A DNA stretch of 64,000 nt from 3107 sp965216225 (GTDB taxonomy: Bacteria; Pseudomonadota; Alphaproteobacteria; Rhodobacterales; Rhodobacteraceae), in contig CBDCFF010000030.1 of assembly GCA_965216225.1 (NCBI GenBank), positions 124,001 through 188,000 on the forward strand, written 5' to 3'. Every line of letters starts with the position of its first letter. Position 1 is the first letter of the stretch. The position numbers and the translations under genes were made by a program. Of this stretch, positions 44,209-52,624 are shown piece after piece. The notes below the pieces were generated by a model. That model was not told the origin of the DNA, searched no databases, and saw only the letters and a list, made by a program, of their open reading frames with translations.

Positions 44209-44490
44209 ATGGCGGTACTGCTTGCCCCGGTGGCCGGGGTTCTGCTCAGATACACGGCGGTCGCGCTGGCCGGCTATGCAATGGCGCGCGCCATCGCGCC
44301 GGGACGCCGTGACCAGAGGGCCGAGGACGCGCTCGACGATCTCCCGGAAGGCGTTACCATGCGCCGGGAGGCCGGACAGTCGAATGCGACAGCCCGCTAC
44401 ACCCGCACGATCCGCATCGGAAGAACCGGCCCCGGCGTGAAAGTCGATTGTTCGGCTCTGGGTCGTATCCGTGTGCGGAAGGCCGGATGA
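44209..44490 (+). CDS. Small membrane protein of unknown function
   Basis: 93 residues from the ATG at 44209, with GGAGG 7 nt upstream, a strong site that argues for a real gene. N-terminal transmembrane helix LLAPVAGVLLRYTAVALAGY, then a polar tail with an acidic stretch (DQRAEDALDDLPEGVTMRRE) and a basic end. No enzymatic motif. It begins just beyond the ribH fragment on the opposite strand. Confidence 0.65.
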   Translation: MAVLLAPVAGVLLRYTAVALAGYAMARAIAPGRRDQRAEDALDDLPEGVTMRREAGQSNATARYTRTIRIGRTGPGVKVDCSALGRIRVRKAG

Positions 44491-44560
44491 AGTCACGATG
44501 TGACGCCGCGATCCAGGGCACGATGACGGCAAGGCGCCATTGCCGTTCGGTTTGCGGGAA

Positions 44561-45394
44561 TTACACCCGCCACCGGCGGCGATCACCCGTCGGACCGCCA
44601 GCGCCTGGCTGGTCCCGCACGATCCGGGCAAGCTGATCGAAAACCGGCTCGTTGGCGGCAATCACATCGCCATGTTCCAGCGGCTCATGCCCGTCGCGGA
44701 TCGGGCCTGCCAGCCCGCCCGCCTCCGTCACCAGCAGCAGCCCCGCCGCGATGTCCTGCGGGTTCGGATCACGCCCCCAGAACCCGTCATGGCGACCGGC
44801 AGCCACATACGCAAGATCAAGCGCGGCAGACCCCGACAGCCGCAAATCGCCGCAAACCGGCGCGAGGCGTCCGAAATCATCCAGCCCGGCAGGCGGCGCG
44901 CCCCCGCCCGCAAAGGCAACACCGGCGGCGAACAGGCATTCGCCCATCCGGCGGCGGGACGATACCCGCAGGCGGCTTTCGTTCATCCACGCCCCCGCCC
45001 CCTTTTCCGCAAGGAACAACTCATCCTTCGCGGGGTCATGGATCACCGCCGCAACGATTTGGCCCTTGTGCTCCAGCGCGATCGAGACCGCGAAATGCGG
45101 CAGGCCGTGCAGAAAATTGGCCGCCCCGGCCAGGGCCGCGACAATCCAGCGGCGGGTCGGGTCCTGGCCCGGCTCCTCTTCGCCCGCCGCGCCCAGCCAG
45201 CCATAGGTCGGGCGCGCGGCGGTCAGGTCGGCGCGGATGATCTTCTCCGCCGCCGGCCCGGCCCGGCCGGCGAAATCGACCGCGCCTTTCACCGACACCT
45301 GCAAGTTCTCGACCTCGCGGAAATCCTTGACCAGAGAGCGCCCCGCACGGCGCGCCGATCTGATCATGATATTGAGATTCGCGCTGCTCCGCAT
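44561..45394 (-). CDS. Inositol monophosphatase-family (SuhB-like) protein lacking metal ligands
   Basis: 277 residues, clearly of the SuhB/IMPase fold: IIRADLTAARPTYGWLGAAG, NFLHGLPHFAVSIALEHKGQ, KDELFLAEKGAGAWMNESRL and GSAALDLAYVAAGRHDGFW. The metal site is altered. The usual DPLDGTTNF motif is AALAGAANF, so both aspartates are alanine; the usual T-x-A-D segment reads AGRAG; and the EE of the loop is displaced (GAAGEEEPG). The aspartate in NPQDIAAG remains. Phosphatase activity is therefore unlikely. A non-catalytic role (SuhB also has an RNA polymerase-associated role in other bacteria) or decay are both possible. Confidence 0.85.
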   Translation of the reverse strand: MRSSANLNIMIRSARRAGRSLVKDFREVENLQVSVKGAVDFAGRAGPAAEKIIRADLTAARPTYGWLGAAGEEEPGQDPTRRWIVAALAGAANFLHGLPHFAVSIALEHKGQIVAAVIHDPAKDELFLAEKGAGAWMNESRLRVSSRRRMGECLFAAGVAFAGGGAPPAGLDDFGRLAPVCGDLRLSGSAALDLAYVAAGRHDGFWGRDPNPQDIAAGLLLVTEAGGLAGPIRDGHEPLEHGDVIAANEPVFDQLARIVRDQPGAGGPTGDRRRWRV

Positions 45395-45499
45395 GTCAGG
45401 CCCCCGTCATCCAGACCGCGCGTATACGCCCCGCGACCGGACTTGCCAAGGGCGCGGCGCGGGTGAGAGCGATCCGGCTTGATGTCCGGTTAATTTCCC

Positions 45500-45527
45500 T
45501 TGATGTTTTTTCGAATCCCGATAGAAT
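45500..45527 (+). promoter_or_regulatory. Candidate promoter of the surface lipoprotein gene
   Basis: TTGATG (45500-45505), 16-bp spacer, TAGAAT (45522-45527), located 45 bp before the GTG start. Good sigma-70-like match; by eye only. Confidence 0.45.
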
Positions 45528-45571
45528 GCAACTCCAAGTCGCGGCTCCATTGAAGTATACAGGAGGGGCCA

Positions 45572-46594
45572 GTGGCTTATCAAAATTCCGTAATCATCTG
45601 GAAAAGAAATCTCGCGGCGTCCGTGGCGGTCATGGCGCTTCTTGCCGGTTGTGGCGGTAGCAGCGGCGGCGGTAGCGGCGACGGCAGCGGCGACGGCGGC
45701 GGCGAGGGCGAGGGCGAGGGCGAGGAAACTATTGATGAACTGTTAGAGAATCCAGATGTTGGGGCCACATTTGACGGCGTGGCCCAAAACGCGCCAGTGC
45801 ATGATGGTAGCAGCGTTACGCAATCCTCTAACGATCAAGCTACTGCCAAAGCGACATTCTCAGATGATGGGGCCGGGAACATCCTGTATACGGTGACAAA
45901 CTCCGTGGATGGCACAGAAGAATGGAGCGTCAACAGCGTGGACGATCAGTACGAAGAGCCCGAACCGGGCGACAAGGGGCGTGTCTTGGAGAAAAAGCTC
46001 GCCAGTGGCGAAGTCCTTGTCGCAGTCGGGACGGATGCGGATTTATACGGTGAGTCGAACGTTCCAGGCGCCGACTATCTCGCAGCCGGTGCCTGGATCT
46101 ATACCCCTGCCTCTAACACCGGGAACTACGAAACTGGCGTTTTCGTGGATGGCAACGATCCGTTCACTCCGGCAAATATCGCGGGCCTTTCAGGCACTGC
46201 AAGCTACGCGGGGAAGGCGACTGGTCTTTATACAGAAGACCCCGAGGAAGGGTTTGATATCTTCGACGCCGATGTCAGTCTGTCGGCAAACTTTGACACC
46301 AACAAGATTGACGGGAGGGTTCACACCTTTACTGATGATGCCCTCGCGTCTATTGCGGGGTCTCTTGTGCTTGACGCGGCCAACATTGACACCACGGCGG
46401 CCGGCGATCCATTCGATGGGGGCACCATTTCAGGAACCTATGATGGTGAAACCTACGGCGGAAACTGGAGCGGTCAGTTCTACGGCAACGGCGCCAACGC
46501 TGCGGATAATCCCGTCTCGGTCGGCGGGGTTTTCGGTGCCAATGAAACGAACGGAGATGGCGCTCTTATCGGTGCCTTCGTTGCGGAGGAATAA
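45572..46594 (+). CDS. Surface lipoprotein, transferrin-binding-protein-like beta-barrel
   Basis: 340 residues starting at GTG 45572 with AGGAGGGG upstream. Lipoprotein signal SVAVMALLAGCGGSSGG (lipobox LAGC), then a Gly/Ser/Asp/Glu linker (about residues 29-52). A soluble domain rich in Asp, Asn and Gly follows. The C-terminal part (GGTISGTYDGETYGGNWSGQ, then GVFGANETNGDGALIGAFVA) resembles the TbpB-type small barrel in which GxFGA repeats close the fold. Surface exposure or haem/iron-protein binding is inferred from that family only. It is followed by a strong terminator shared with the convergent rsb operon. Confidence 0.75.
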   Translation: MAYQNSVIIWKRNLAASVAVMALLAGCGGSSGGGSGDGSGDGGGEGEGEGEETIDELLENPDVGATFDGVAQNAPVHDGSSVTQSSNDQATAKATFSDDGAGNILYTVTNSVDGTEEWSVNSVDDQYEEPEPGDKGRVLEKKLASGEVLVAVGTDADLYGESNVPGADYLAAGAWIYTPASNTGNYETGVFVDGNDPFTPANIAGLSGTASYAGKATGLYTEDPEEGFDIFDADVSLSANFDTNKIDGRVHTFTDDALASIAGSLVLDAANIDTTAAGDPFDGGTISGTYDGETYGGNWSGQFYGNGANAADNPVSVGGVFGANETNGDGALIGAFVAEE

Positions 46595-46627
46595 TCAGTA
46601 GGCGTAGCAACTCCCCCCACAGGGGAA

Positions 46628-46657
46628 AAAAGGGCGGCCCGCGCGGGTCGCCCTTTT
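46628..46657. terminator. Bidirectional intrinsic terminator
   Basis: AAAAGGGCG and CGCCCTTTT arms around a GC-rich loop give a long stem with A and T tracts on both sides. It serves the lipoprotein gene (plus) and the phosphatase operon (minus). Confidence 0.85.
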
Positions 46658-46736
46658 CATGTCGCCCCCCGCACACCGGGATTGCGGTCAGGATTGCGGG
46701 GGGACACATCGGCGGCGCGATCATGGCCGGGGGCCC

Positions 46737-48620
46737 TCATCCCCGTTCCGGGGAACGCCGCGGTCCGTCATCCTCATGTTGCCCGGGTGGTATGCCTATG
46801 GCCAGCAGCGTGATGTCATCGGCCTGGGGCGCGCCTGCGGCAAATCCGTCGATCTGGCCAAGGATGTGTTCCGTAAGCCTCTCGCCGGACAGTTCGGCTT
46901 GTCCGGCAAACGCCTGCCCGAACATCGCCATCGCGCCGTCGGTTCCCAGAAACCTCCCGTCATCCGTCTGCGCCTCATCGAACCCGTCACTGTAGACAAG
47001 CAGCCAGTCGCCCGGCGTCAGAACAAGATCATGTCGTGCCCATTCAAGCTCAGGCAGCACGCCGAGCACCGGATCGGGCCGGGTTTCCACCAGCCTCACC
47101 TCTCTGTCCTGATCGGCAATCATCGGCGGGCAGTGCCCGGCATTGACAAAACACACCTCCCCCGTTTCGGGGGTGATCACGGCAAGTATGACAGAGATGA
47201 ACATTTCCTCGGGGTTGCGCTCGCACAGCGCCACATTGACCGCGCCCACCACCTGCGCCGGATCGTCGGAGCGCTGGCATTGCGCCCGCAGCAGCGCGCT
47301 TGCCTGCGCGGCAAAAAGCGCCGCGGCAATCCCCTTGCCGGACACATCCGCAATCATCATCACGATCCGCCCGTCCCGAAGCGGGAATATGTCGAAGAAA
47401 TCCCCGCCGACCTCCTGCGCCGCGCGCATACGCCCGTGTATGCAGATGCCCGAAAGCTCATCCACCGCCATCGGCAGAAGCGATTGCTGGATGCGCCGGG
47501 CGCTCGCCAGTTGCTTCTGCACCGCGATCAGCGCGCTGCGGGCGTCGAGACTGGCGCGGAATCGCTCCACAGTGCCGAGGAGGGCGCTGATCTCCTTGCC
47601 TGCCCCCATGGAAGAAGCCGCGTCCGCCGCATGGTTTCCGTCCGGGTCCGGCGCTGCCTCCATGCCGCGAAACCGCAGACCGGTCTCTCCCCGCGCCATC
47701 GTCTCAAGCAGTTGCACCACTGCGCCCAGCGGACGGAAGCCGCGCCGGAGCGCCCGCAATTGCAGCCCGAGGGACAGCAGAATGATGATCAGCACGATGG
47801 AGAAGGACAGTCTGCTCCACATTGTTTCGCGCTGCAACGCAGCCGTGATGTCCCGCAGAAAAACAAGATCGCCGACCGCCTTGTCTGTCTCGTCCAGAAG
47901 CGGCAGAAAAACCGCATCGAGGCGCCGTCCCCCCTCCTCCGTCAGAATTTGACCCCGTGCCGGCCCGCCGGGTTCTGCCTGAAGCCGGGCGGCATCCGGT
48001 ATCTCTCCGACAAGCCGCCAGAGATCGCCCTGCGCATCGAGAAAGGCCAGACCGACCAGCCCCGGAAAGAATTCGATGAGCCCGTCGCCGATATTCAGAA
48101 GGACCACCAGGTGGCCGGCGATCCGGTCAGCGAGCCGCACCGGAGCATGATGCGCCAGTATCGGGGTTCCGGACGCACCAACGATCAGCCGGGTCTCCGA
48201 GGCGGGAGAGATCGTCTTCTGGAAAATGTCCGGGTCCGTCACTTCCGAGCCTTCATCGGCAATGGCCAGAATCCGCCCCGTCGGAGCAAGCAGGGCAATG
48301 ACCGGGCGTTCCGGCAGCGTGTCCCTGGCGCGGGTGAGTATCCTGTCGAGATCGGGAGAGGAGATTTCCGCAAGAAGCGTTGCATCGACTTCGGGATTCG
48401 CCGCCACCTGCTGGGCCAGAGTGCCGAGCCGCTCCACATGGAGATTGAGCACCGTGTCCACGAAATCCGTCTGCATATCAAGCCGCATCGCTTCATGGCG
48501 GTGGATCAGCGAGTTGCGGAATATCTCCATGTAGGCGATGAAGACCGCAGAGACCGACAACAGCGCGAAGGTCGTGGTCAGGGCGATCTTCTGCCGCAGG
48601 CTTGTACGCTCGGAATTCAT
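46737..48620 (-). CDS. RsbU-type PP2C phosphatase with periplasmic sensor and HAMP-like linker
   Basis: 627 residues, membrane bound. TM1 (IALTTTFALLSVSAVFIAYM), a periplasmic sensor of about 240 residues, TM2 (LSFSIVLIIILLSLGLQLRA) and a HAMP-like linker with coiled coil (LDARSALIAVQKQLASARRI) precede a SpoIIE-type PP2C domain. Metal-binding aspartates are present in EVGGDFFDIFPL, MIADVSGKGIAAALF, VYSDGFDEA and QADDITLLAIG. It should dephosphorylate an RsbV-type antagonist; the STAS protein of the same operon is the obvious substrate. It is last in a six-gene operon, coupled by ATGA to the acetyltransferase. Confidence 0.9.
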   Translation of the reverse strand: MNSERTSLRQKIALTTTFALLSVSAVFIAYMEIFRNSLIHRHEAMRLDMQTDFVDTVLNLHVERLGTLAQQVAANPEVDATLLAEISSPDLDRILTRARDTLPERPVIALLAPTGRILAIADEGSEVTDPDIFQKTISPASETRLIVGASGTPILAHHAPVRLADRIAGHLVVLLNIGDGLIEFFPGLVGLAFLDAQGDLWRLVGEIPDAARLQAEPGGPARGQILTEEGGRRLDAVFLPLLDETDKAVGDLVFLRDITAALQRETMWSRLSFSIVLIIILLSLGLQLRALRRGFRPLGAVVQLLETMARGETGLRFRGMEAAPDPDGNHAADAASSMGAGKEISALLGTVERFRASLDARSALIAVQKQLASARRIQQSLLPMAVDELSGICIHGRMRAAQEVGGDFFDIFPLRDGRIVMMIADVSGKGIAAALFAAQASALLRAQCQRSDDPAQVVGAVNVALCERNPEEMFISVILAVITPETGEVCFVNAGHCPPMIADQDREVRLVETRPDPVLGVLPELEWARHDLVLTPGDWLLVYSDGFDEAQTDDGRFLGTDGAMAMFGQAFAGQAELSGERLTEHILGQIDGFAAGAPQADDITLLAIGIPPGQHEDDGPRRSPERG

Positions 48621-49393
48621 GTTGCCGGATCGCCGGACTGATGATGCCGCGCAAATCCGGCGGCATAGAACAGCGTGACCGGCTTTCGCCTTTCAAGACC
48701 GACCGCGATGAATCCTTCCCGCAGCAGGGCGGCATGGTCCGGCAGGTCTCCGTATTCCGGCAGGCTCAGAATCCGGAACGGCGCCGCCCCCACCGTCCGG
48801 CCAAAATCATGCAGAAGCAGGAAACGAAGACGCTCGTCAAGCAGTGGTTTCAGCCCGCACACATGGAATCCGGCGCCCAGCAAATTGCACAGGGAGGCAA
48901 CGTTGAAAGGCGATACGGTGGATTGCGCGACGGGAAAGCCCATCTCGCGAAAAATCTCCAGCCGGATCAGGATCAGCAGGGTATGGCAGCCCTGGCCGCG
49001 GAGCGCCGGATCAAGCGCCGTGCCCAGCAACAGCCCCGTTTCCTTGCCGCTTTTTTCCGGGAAAAACGGTGGATGACCAAGGCCTGCGGGAACGGCGATG
49101 CTGTAGCCCAGCACCTTGCCGTCCCGCTGCGGCAGCACGATGACCCCGCCCCGGATCATTTCGGACAGGAAATCTTCCGACATTCGCAGAAACAGCCCTT
49201 CGCGCCCCAGCCCCCGGATCGCGGCGGCGTTCAGCGCCCTGAGCACCGGAATGTCCGCCATCCCGGCCAGACGCAGCCGGATGTCCTGCGACAGCCCCCA
49301 CGCCTGCCGGTCCAGAACGGCGCGAACCGCCCGGTCAAGCGCGGACCGGTCCGGCATCCGGGGTGCGGAACCGGCAGGGGGGGATTTGGTCAT
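48617..49393 (-). CDS. GNAT-type N-acetyltransferase
   Basis: 258 residues. GNAT elements are VLGYSIAVPAGLGHPP, then GLLLGTALDPALRGQGCHTL (acetyl-CoA binding RxxGxG-like motif) and STVSPFNVASLCNLLGAGFH. No membrane segment. It is coupled by 4-nt overlaps to the ABC-type binding protein before it and the phosphatase after it, so it is an integral part of the signalling operon. It might modify a switch protein or make a small-molecule signal; no direct evidence. Confidence 0.8.
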   Translation of the reverse strand: MTKSPPAGSAPRMPDRSALDRAVRAVLDRQAWGLSQDIRLRLAGMADIPVLRALNAAAIRGLGREGLFLRMSEDFLSEMIRGGVIVLPQRDGKVLGYSIAVPAGLGHPPFFPEKSGKETGLLLGTALDPALRGQGCHTLLILIRLEIFREMGFPVAQSTVSPFNVASLCNLLGAGFHVCGLKPLLDERLRFLLLHDFGRTVGAAPFRILSLPEYGDLPDHAALLREGFIAVGLERRKPVTLFYAAGFARHHQSGDPAT

Positions 49394-50421
49394 GGATCAA
49401 TTATCTCCGCATAGTCCTGCAACGACAGGGCCGGAAAAATTCCCAGATCCCGGGCCACGTCCGCCCGGATTATGTAAGAGAACTCCGGCAGCACTTCCAC
49501 GGGGATTTCCCCTGCCGGTTCATTGCCGAACAGTATCCGCTCCGCCTTCATGGCGGTGAACCGGCCGACCTTCTGGTAAGAGGCCACCAGCCCGTAAAGC
49601 GCATCCGACGACGCCAGCATGAGTTCGGTGGAAGCAAAGGAAGGCAGGCGGCGGGCGTTCGCCAGATCGGTGACCCGGCGCGCATACTGCCCGATGAAAC
49701 TGTCCGGACCCAGATAGAGGAATTGCGGCCCCGCCGCCGCCGCCTGATCGACAAGCTCCGGAAGGGCGTCCGCAACGGGATGGCCAACCGTGTCGAGCGG
49801 CACCGGAAAGTCGTCGATGCGGATGTTCAGGCGATGTCCCAAGGTGATGAGCTGCTCGACGATCAGCGCCGAATTCTGCTCGGTCGGCGTATAGATCACC
49901 GCAATCCGGTCCACCGGCATATACGCCTGCATGGCGCTGATCTGTGTCTCCAGCGGGACGATATGGCTGACCCCGGTCAGATTTCGCCCCGTCGGCCCGA
50001 AGGACCGGACGATGCGAGAGCGGACCGGCTGCGAAACCATGGTGAACAGGATCGGTCGATCACTGATCCGGGGGGGGTAATCCGCCGGTCCTTCGGCCAG
50101 GTCGGGATCGCGCCCGGCAATACCGAGTGTCACGGAGGTGCCCCAAGTGTAGACCAGATCGGGCCTGGCCCGGTCGATTTCCGCAATGATCTCCGGCAAC
50201 CGTCCGGTGTCGCGGTCAAGGGAACGGATCGTAAGGTCAATCGGCAGACCCGCCTCGGCGAAATGCGCCCGAAAGCCCTTTTCAACTTCCGTTTCCCCGC
50301 GCCAGAGCACCATGAAGACGGATTTCGTCTCTGCCGCAGCCCCGGGGCGGCCAGACAGCGAGCAGGCCGTGATGGCGGAAAAGGTTCCGGTCAGAACCTC
50401 ACGTCTCGACAAGCAGGGCAT
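49390..50421 (-). CDS. ABC-type substrate-binding protein (TrpX-like family)
   Basis: About 343 residues from the ATG at 50421, overlapping the MFS gene by 23 nt. Export signal with paired arginines, CLSRREVLTGTFSAITACSL. A two-lobe binding domain follows (SVFMVLWRGETEVEKGFRAH, RPDLVYTWGTSVTLGIAGRD, PILFTMVSQPVRSRIVRSFG, RIAVIYTPTEQNSALIVEQL, FASTELMLASSDALYGLVAS). Such proteins bind small aromatic or amino-acid-like ligands. No permease or ATPase is nearby, so I infer a sensing role feeding the membrane sensors of this operon. Confidence 0.82.
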   Translation of the reverse strand: MPCLSRREVLTGTFSAITACSLSGRPGAAAETKSVFMVLWRGETEVEKGFRAHFAEAGLPIDLTIRSLDRDTGRLPEIIAEIDRARPDLVYTWGTSVTLGIAGRDPDLAEGPADYPPRISDRPILFTMVSQPVRSRIVRSFGPTGRNLTGVSHIVPLETQISAMQAYMPVDRIAVIYTPTEQNSALIVEQLITLGHRLNIRIDDFPVPLDTVGHPVADALPELVDQAAAAGPQFLYLGPDSFIGQYARRVTDLANARRLPSFASTELMLASSDALYGLVASYQKVGRFTAMKAERILFGNEPAGEIPVEVLPEFSYIIRADVARDLGIFPALSLQDYAEIIDP

Positions 50422-52624
50422 TGGTCGCCTCCTCTTCATCCTGCTCTCCGAAGGCCAGGAACCAGCTCATGCCGCAGGCGGCCAGCAGCGAGGCCCCGAG
50501 ACCCATCCACATCAGCGCCAGGTCCGGCGGGAAGACAAGCAGCAGACTGCCCGCAATCAGTGGACCGAGGAAAGAGCCCAGCCGTTCGAGAAAACGGAAG
50601 AGGCCCAGCACGGCGCCAGCCCCGGAGCGGGCCACCTGCCGGGCGGACATCTGCATTACAAAGCTGATCTGCGTCGTGATCGACAGGGTTTGCCCGACCC
50701 CGAAAAGCAGCGTGGCGGCCAGAAGAGCGGTCAGCCCGTACCCGTTCAGGACGTTCCAGGAATGGGGGAGGACAAATCCGGCCCCGGCGATCATGCTGCC
50801 TGTCGCCGCCCAGGCGCCAAACCCGCGCCAGCGGTCGGCCAGCGGCGCGGTCAGGGGCACCAGCAGCAGGATCGCGATACCATACCCCATGAGCACACGC
50901 GCGCTTTCCGCAGCGCTGGCGCCGGCTGCGACTGCCGTCAGCGGCACCAGCAGGAACAGCCCGCCGGTAAGCAGCGCCTTGGCAGGTATGGCAAAACAGA
51001 CGATCACCACCACAAACCGCGGATTTTTCAGTATCTCGCGGAAGACTACCCATTGTTCGGTCAGGGCCATCCGGGTGATCGACATTACAAATCGCGGATT
51101 TTTCAGTATCTCGCGGAAGATGATCCACTGTTCGGTCAGCCATCCTGTCGTTCGGGGTATGCCGGGCGGTGGTGGGGGCGAGGCAGGCGTCGCAGCCGGA
51201 TCGGTCAGGTCCGGAGTCTGCGAAGACAGCATGAAAAGGCAGGTCAGGGCGGACACCCCGGCGGCAAGGGCGGCAACCGCCAGCACCGAGGGCATTCCCA
51301 GCTGGTCGGCCAGTATGCCGCCGATCGCCGGACCGGTGATTTCGGCCGCCACGATCACCGCGAGAAACAGCGAAAAACCGGAATTCCTGTTCTGCGGGTC
51401 CGCATGTTGCGCAATATAAACCTGAGCCGCGGCATAGACCAGCCCGTAGCCGAATCCGGTCAGCATCCGCATCAGCAGGATCGCCGAAAAATCACCGGCC
51501 ACAAGATGGCCGATCATGCCGGCGCCGGTAAAAAAGGCGCCCCAGAGAAAGACCCGTCGCGGGTTGCTCCGATCCACGAAGATCGAGCCGATCAGCACGG
51601 ACACGAGTGATGCCGCCATGAAACCGGCCATGATCAGCCCGGTCTGAAAGTTCTGGTCGGTGTCCGGCAGGGCAAACTGTCCCAGGAACTGCGGCAATAT
51701 GGGGCGCAGTATTGCCTCGGAGAGGAAAAACAGAAACAGCGGCAGACGGATATGGATGACCGCCGGGGCGCACAGCGGGCGCGGCCCTTCCGGTCCGGGC
51801 AGTTGCAGCCCCGAATGAGCCGCCGGGCGGCCCCCGATCATGGCGGCGGTTCGGGTGATGATCCTGTCAACCTGCCCGACCAGCGCCAGCAGCCCGCCGC
51901 CACGCCGGGGCCGCAGGGTGAAACGCAGATCCCGCTCCTTCAGGCGGGCGGTCAGGAAGTTCAGCATCCAGGCCGGGCGCAGCATGAAAACCGCGAAGAT
52001 CAAAATCAGCAATTCGACGGCGATCAGGGCCGTCGCAAGAACCACGGTGGCGGTGTCGAACCAGATGTCCCGCTTCAGGGTATCAAGCATCCCGACATCG
52101 ACACCGGCATACAGGAACCCCGCCGGGCGTTGCTGATCGCCGCCCAGCGGCAGGCCGGAGATCAGCATATCCCCGGTCCGGCGGCCGGTAATGGCGATCG
52201 GGTCGAACAGCGGCTCGCCGGTGATCTTCTGCCAGAGCACCGACAGTCTGTCGGCAAGCCCCGGCGAAACCTGTTCGGTCACTGCGGCAAGCGCGTCACG
52301 CACCATTTCCGGATCGGCCCCCGAGAAATCCCGGATATCTCCGTCCGGGCCGGTCAGGGCGAAAAAGAGTATTCCCGGCGCCGACGACCGGGCGCTGTCG
52401 AGAACGGGTTCCACATCGCGCAACGCATGGAGGCCGCCAAAGACGCTGATGGCGTGATCCACCCGGCGCTGTACGCCCAGGGCGGCGGTCACCGCCTGCC
52501 TTTCCACCTCCGGCAAAAGGCGGCTTTCAAGCAGCCGCATCGACAGGAACCCGAACAGCAGGAAAGAGATCAGGACCAGAGCGAGAAACGGCAACAGAAG
52601 AACGGTGCGCAGGCCGGATGTCAT
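50399..52624 (-). CDS. Periplasmic sensor fused to an MFS transporter
   Basis: 741 residues. TM1 (TVLLLPFLALVLISFLLFGF), a periplasmic domain of about 170 residues (LGVQRRVDHAISVFGG ... PAGFLYAGVDVGMLDTLKRD), TM2 (VVLATALIAVELLILIFAVF) and a cytoplasmic linker come first. A full MFS domain follows from about residue 290, with the A-loop motif region (IGSIFVDRSNPRRVFLWGAF) and later LTAPLADRWRGFGAWAATG. The segment LTEQWxxFREILKNPRFV occurs twice because of a 75-bp duplication in the central loop. It overlaps both neighbours by 4 and 23 nt. A sensor domain on an MFS carrier is unusual; it might act as a transport-linked receptor. Confidence 0.85.
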   Translation of the reverse strand: MTSGLRTVLLLPFLALVLISFLLFGFLSMRLLESRLLPEVERQAVTAALGVQRRVDHAISVFGGLHALRDVEPVLDSARSSAPGILFFALTGPDGDIRDFSGADPEMVRDALAAVTEQVSPGLADRLSVLWQKITGEPLFDPIAITGRRTGDMLISGLPLGGDQQRPAGFLYAGVDVGMLDTLKRDIWFDTATVVLATALIAVELLILIFAVFMLRPAWMLNFLTARLKERDLRFTLRPRRGGGLLALVGQVDRIITRTAAMIGGRPAAHSGLQLPGPEGPRPLCAPAVIHIRLPLFLFFLSEAILRPILPQFLGQFALPDTDQNFQTGLIMAGFMAASLVSVLIGSIFVDRSNPRRVFLWGAFFTGAGMIGHLVAGDFSAILLMRMLTGFGYGLVYAAAQVYIAQHADPQNRNSGFSLFLAVIVAAEITGPAIGGILADQLGMPSVLAVAALAAGVSALTCLFMLSSQTPDLTDPAATPASPPPPPGIPRTTGWLTEQWIIFREILKNPRFVMSITRMALTEQWVVFREILKNPRFVVVIVCFAIPAKALLTGGLFLLVPLTAVAAGASAAESARVLMGYGIAILLLVPLTAPLADRWRGFGAWAATGSMIAGAGFVLPHSWNVLNGYGLTALLAATLLFGVGQTLSITTQISFVMQMSARQVARSGAGAVLGLFRFLERLGSFLGPLIAGSLLLVFPPDLALMWMGLGASLLAACGMSWFLAFGEQDEEEATNALLVET
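51012..51139 (-). repeat. 75-bp tandem duplication in the MFS gene
   Basis: The 53 bp at 51012-51064 recur at 51087-51139 with a few differences, at a spacing of 75 bp (25 codons). The frame is kept. The differences show the event is not the most recent. Confidence 0.9.

Noticed and set aside
46659..48641. A 660-codon open frame opposite the phosphatase gene
   Set aside because: Shadow of the RsbU-type gene, which has all catalytic motifs in its own frame.
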